The notes under the pieces were generated by a model that was given only the letters and a program-made list of their open reading frames with translations, searched no databases and was not told the origin of the DNA. 27,253 nucleotides of DNA from Candidatus Segatella violae (lineage in GTDB: Bacteria; Bacteroidota; Bacteroidia; Bacteroidales; Bacteroidaceae), in contig DJSH01000084.1 of NCBI GenBank assembly GCA_002440225.1, positions 1 to 27,253 on the forward strand. The letters run 5' to 3'. This document shows positions 24,529 to 27,253 of the stretch, piece after piece. Both the position numbers and the translations under genes were made by a program. Position 1 is the stretch's first letter, and each line of letters starts with the position of its first letter.

Positions 24529-27253
24529 ATGAGACGACAAGTTCACCTTATTATATATCTCGCATTTTGTGCCATTATATGTTTACTGAACACAAGCTGT
24601 GTACAGCAACCTAAGAAGTTCATCATCGGAGTGTCCCAATGCTCCGAGGATATTTGGCGCGACAAACTCAACGACGAGTTGAAGACGGGCGAGTTTCTCA
24701 ACGATTCGCTCATCGTGAAACTTGCTTCCTCCAACGACGACAATGTGCTGCAAAACAAGCAGGTCAATGAGTTCGTGGACGAGGGCGTGGATTTGTTGAT
24801 TATTTCCCCAAACCAACTCAGCGCCATCTCCAAGGCGGTGGAGCGGGCTTACGACAAAGGCATTCCTGTGATACTCTATGACCGAAAGGCAAACACGAAT
24901 AAATATACAGCCTTCATCGGTTGCGATAATTATACGATAGGTAAGTCGATGGGTAACTTTATTGCCCAGCAGCTCAAGGGCAAGGGACGCATCGCCGAGA
25001 TTCGTGGTCTCGAAGGTTCCTCGCCTGCCATGGAGCGTCATCGTGGATTCATGGATGCCATCAAGCCGTATCCTGGCATTCAGGTGGTTGCATCGGAGGC
25101 TGGCGACTGGAAGGAGGAGAGTGCTATCCAGGCGATGAAGCGCATCTTGAAGAAGACGCAGGATTTCGACTACCTCTTTTCCCACAACGACCGAATGGCT
25201 TGGGGAGCCTATGTCGCCGCCCGACAAATGGGGGTGAAGCGACAGTATAAATATACAGGCGTGGATGCCATGGCAACCGAAGGCGGTGGCTTGGAACTCG
25301 TGAGGGATGGCGTGTTCGAGGCTACTTATCTGTATCCTACCAAGGGTGACGAGGTCATCGCCTTGGCTATGAAGATATTAAGGCATCAGCCTTACAAGCG
25401 CGACAACTATCTGCGCACCTCCATCATTACCAAGGACAATGCCGAACTCACCTTGATGGAGGCGAGGGATGCGGAGCGGCAGAGCCACAACTTGAAAACG
25501 CTCCACCGTCAGGTGGACCAGTATCTTTCGGAATACAATACCCAGAAAATCATGCTCATAGGCTTGGGCTTCTTCCTCTTGGTCTGCCTCGTGGGAGCCG
25601 CCTTGCTTTTCCGTAGCTATGTGGTGAAAGCACGTCTGAATGAGCAACTTGCCAAAAACAATGAGGAGCAGAAGCGCCTCAATGAGGAATTGGCAGGCAA
25701 AAACGATGAGTTGAAGCGCTTGAACGATGAGGTGATGGAACTTACCCACTCCCGACTGGTATTCTTTACAAACATCAGTCACGAACTTCGCACCCCATTG
25801 ACATTGATTGCCGACCCAGTGGAGATGCTCTTGGAGGATGCGAATATCAAGGGAAAGACTCGTGAACTCCTCAAGATGGTGCAGCGCAACGCCAAGGCAT
25901 TGCAGCAGTTGGTCGGCTCCATCCTCGACTTCCGAAAGATTCAGAACGGGAAGATGGAACTCACGCTTAGCCGCTTCGACATCGTGAAGGCCTTGAAGGT
26001 TTGGGTAGGTGACTTTAAATTGACAGCCGAGCGCAAGAAAATCCAGTTGCACTTGGAGGTTTCTGGGTTCGGGGATGCTCAACAAGAATCATCGTCTGGG
26101 GCTTCTCGAACAGATTCATCATCTAATAGTTCTGCTCATTCAGACTTAGCCGTTTCTTCATTTATTATTGCCGACAAGGAGAAATTGTCTCGCATCGTCT
26201 TCAATCTTTTGAGCAATGCGATGAAATATACTCCGGCTGGTGGCGACATCTTTGTTTCGCTCCGTCAGGAGGGTGATAAGTTCCGCCTGGATGTCAAGGA
26301 TACGGGCAGGGGAATCGCCAAGGAAGAAGCCCCAAAGGTATTCGAACGATTCTTTCAAGCCAAGGGCACGGCAAGCGGAACGGGCATCGGATTGGCACTG
26401 GTCAAGTCGTTCGTGGAGCTGCATCATGGTGAGGCGAATGTAGAGAGCGAACTCGGAAAGGGGGCTGACTTTATCGTAGTTTTACCGTGCAAACAAGAGG
26501 GAGAAATACAAGTTATCCACGATGGTGTGGATAATGTGGATAACTCTGCAAGTGCTTCTGTATCTGATAGTAATAACTTTGAGAATGAAAGCTTTTTACA
26601 GTATATCGACGACGATGATAAAAAGAGTGGAAAACTCCAACAAGTGGTGGATGAGCACATCAACAAGCCTACCTTGTTGATTATTGACGACAACAACGAC
26701 ATCCGTCAATATGAGCGCACCCTTCTTCAGGACGACTACATCGTCTTGGAGGCATCCGATGGAAAGGAGGGTTTGGAGATTGCCAAGAAGGAGGTGCCTG
26801 ACTTGGTCATTTGCGATGTGATGATGCCAGTGATGGATGGTTTGGAGTTTACCGAGCAGTTGAAGACCAACGTGGCAACCTCTCATATCCCAGTCATCAT
26901 GCTTACGGCGAAGAACCTGGAGGAGCATCGAGCCGAAGGTTATGAGCATGGTGCCGATTCGTATATCACCAAGCCATTCCATAGCAAGGTGCTCTTGGCT
27001 CGCATCGACAACCTCTTGAAGCAGCGCAAGCTTTTGAAGAATCTTTACATCTCCTCGTCGCAGACTGCCGAGCAGCAGATAGAAGAGTCTCAGCTCGATA
27101 ATCGAGACAAGCAGTTTATGAAACAGCTCCACGGCATCATCCAGCAGAACCTCAGCAACAGCGAGTTTGGCGTGGAAGACATAGGCAAGGAGATTGGACT
27201 GAGCCGAGTGCAACTTTATCGTAAGGTGAAAGCGATGACCGGTTCTTCCGTGG
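24529..27253 (+). CDS. Hybrid two-component regulator with periplasmic sugar-binding sensor, 3' end cut by window
   Basis: The frame stays open to the window edge (908 codons). It combines sensor kinase, receiver and DNA-binding parts in one chain, as in Bacteroidota glycan-locus regulators. In order: signal or anchor helix (about 5-23), a ribose-binding-like periplasmic domain (about 28-320; FIIGVSQCSEDIWRDKL at its start), a membrane helix (about 341-364), a coiled linker, and the HisKA domain with phospho-His418 (NISHELRTP). A Ser-rich insert (about 515-540) precedes the HATPase with Asn563 (FNLLSNAMKYTP) and DTGRGIA. A receiver domain follows (about 714-830) with Asp720, Asp721 and phospho-Asp763 (CDVMMP), then an AraC-type helix-turn-helix from about 860. 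The sensor type resembles Bacteroides BT1754, which binds fructose, so a monosaccharide ligand is likely. ATG 24505 is an alternative start. The controlled genes probably lie beyond the window. Confidence 0.93.
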   Translation, partial: MRRQVHLIIYLAFCAIICLLNTSCVQQPKKFIIGVSQCSEDIWRDKLNDELKTGEFLNDSLIVKLASSNDDNVLQNKQVNEFVDEGVDLLIISPNQLSAISKAVERAYDKGIPVILYDRKANTNKYTAFIGCDNYTIGKSMGNFIAQQLKGKGRIAEIRGLEGSSPAMERHRGFMDAIKPYPGIQVVASEAGDWKEESAIQAMKRILKKTQDFDYLFSHNDRMAWGAYVAARQMGVKRQYKYTGVDAMATEGGGLELVRDGVFEATYLYPTKGDEVIALAMKILRHQPYKRDNYLRTSIITKDNAELTLMEARDAERQSHNLKTLHRQVDQYLSEYNTQKIMLIGLGFFLLVCLVGAALLFRSYVVKARLNEQLAKNNEEQKRLNEELAGKNDELKRLNDEVMELTHSRLVFFTNISHELRTPLTLIADPVEMLLEDANIKGKTRELLKMVQRNAKALQQLVGSILDFRKIQNGKMELTLSRFDIVKALKVWVGDFKLTAERKKIQLHLEVSGFGDAQQESSSGASRTDSSSNSSAHSDLAVSSFIIADKEKLSRIVFNLLSNAMKYTPAGGDIFVSLRQEGDKFRLDVKDTGRGIAKEEAPKVFERFFQAKGTASGTGIGLALVKSFVELHHGEANVESELGKGADFIVVLPCKQEGEIQVIHDGVDNVDNSASASVSDSNNFENESFLQYIDDDDKKSGKLQQVVDEHINKPTLLIIDDNNDIRQYERTLLQDDYIVLEASDGKEGLEIAKKEVPDLVICDVMMPVMDGLEFTEQLKTNVATSHIPVIMLTAKNLEEHRAEGYEHGADSYITKPFHSKVLLARIDNLLKQRKLLKNLYISSSQTAEQQIEESQLDNRDKQFMKQLHGIIQQNLSNSEFGVEDIGKEIGLSRVQLYRKVKAMTGSSV
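26513..26543. other. Cluster of three DnaA-box-like 9-mers inside the hybrid regulator gene
   Basis: TTATCCACG (26513-26521), four bases, then TGTGGATAA (26526-26534) directly followed by another TGTGGATAA (26535-26543). Two are perfect DnaA-box 9-mers; the inverted one differs at one base. They encode part of the variable linker between HATPase and receiver (VIHDGVDNVDN). The layout nearly equals that at 21365-21396. Confidence 0.55.

Noticed and set aside
24583..27213. Several minus-strand open frames across the hybrid regulator
   Set aside because: All are antisense to one continuous plus-strand frame with ordered sensor, kinase, receiver and AraC domains.
1..27253. Mobile elements, CRISPR arrays or phage genes
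   Set aside because: No transposase, integrase, regularly spaced repeats or phage structural genes were found on either strand.

Overview
The window reads as chromosomal DNA from a gut- or rumen-type Bacteroidota, most like Prevotella/Segatella. The grounds are: secreted polysaccharide-utilization enzymes, a hybrid two-component regulator, a PorT-like barrel protein, Bacteroidota-type promoters (TAnnTTTG at -7 with TTG or TTTG about 20 bases upstream), A-rich leaders instead of strong Shine-Dalgarno sites, and a tRNA gene with no encoded CCA. The genus is inferred from gene content and sequence character, not from a database search.

Region 1 (1-9376, plus strand) is the downstream part of a xylan-utilization locus: a 5'-cut GH43-CBM6 enzyme, a GH115 alpha-glucuronidase, a GH43-CBM6-GH43 fusion enzyme and a GH95 alpha-L-fucosidase/galactosidase. 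The three complete enzymes carry signal peptides. Together they would strip arabinose, (methyl)glucuronic acid and L-galactose or fucose from decorated xylan and release xylose or arabinose from the oligosaccharides. The GH95 gene has its own promoter, lying inside a perfect 9-bp inverted repeat. A two-way terminator (9398-9439) closes the locus.

Region 2 (9446-10656) holds a PorT-family outer-membrane barrel gene (minus) and a divergent small 2[4Fe-4S] ferredoxin gene (plus). The ferredoxin has a clear promoter embedded in TAGGTA palindromes.

Region 3 (10678-16393, minus) looks like one operon: exbB, exbD, exbD, tonB, an orphan PstS-like lipoprotein and a periplasmic TPR protein. It is an inner-membrane energy transducer with two accessory envelope proteins.

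Region 4 (16435-21018, minus) is housekeeping: aspartate aminotransferase with its own promoter, and an lptF/G-like permease followed 23 bases later by ribBA.

Region 5 (21142-24345) has a CAU tRNA with promoter and terminator (plus), a non-coding stretch with three DnaA-box-like 9-mers, aspA (minus) ending in a 21-bp perfect hairpin, and an OprO/P-like porin (minus).

Region 6 (24432-27253, plus) is a hybrid two-component regulator with a periplasmic sugar-binding sensor, cut by the window end inside its AraC-type DNA-binding domain. It probably controls a locus beyond the window. Its coding sequence contains a second DnaA-box cluster with almost the same layout as the one near 21.4 kb. This repeated layout is the most unexpected non-coding signal in the window. 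No IS element, integrase, CRISPR array or rRNA was seen. No gene-free stretch exceeds about 265 bases.
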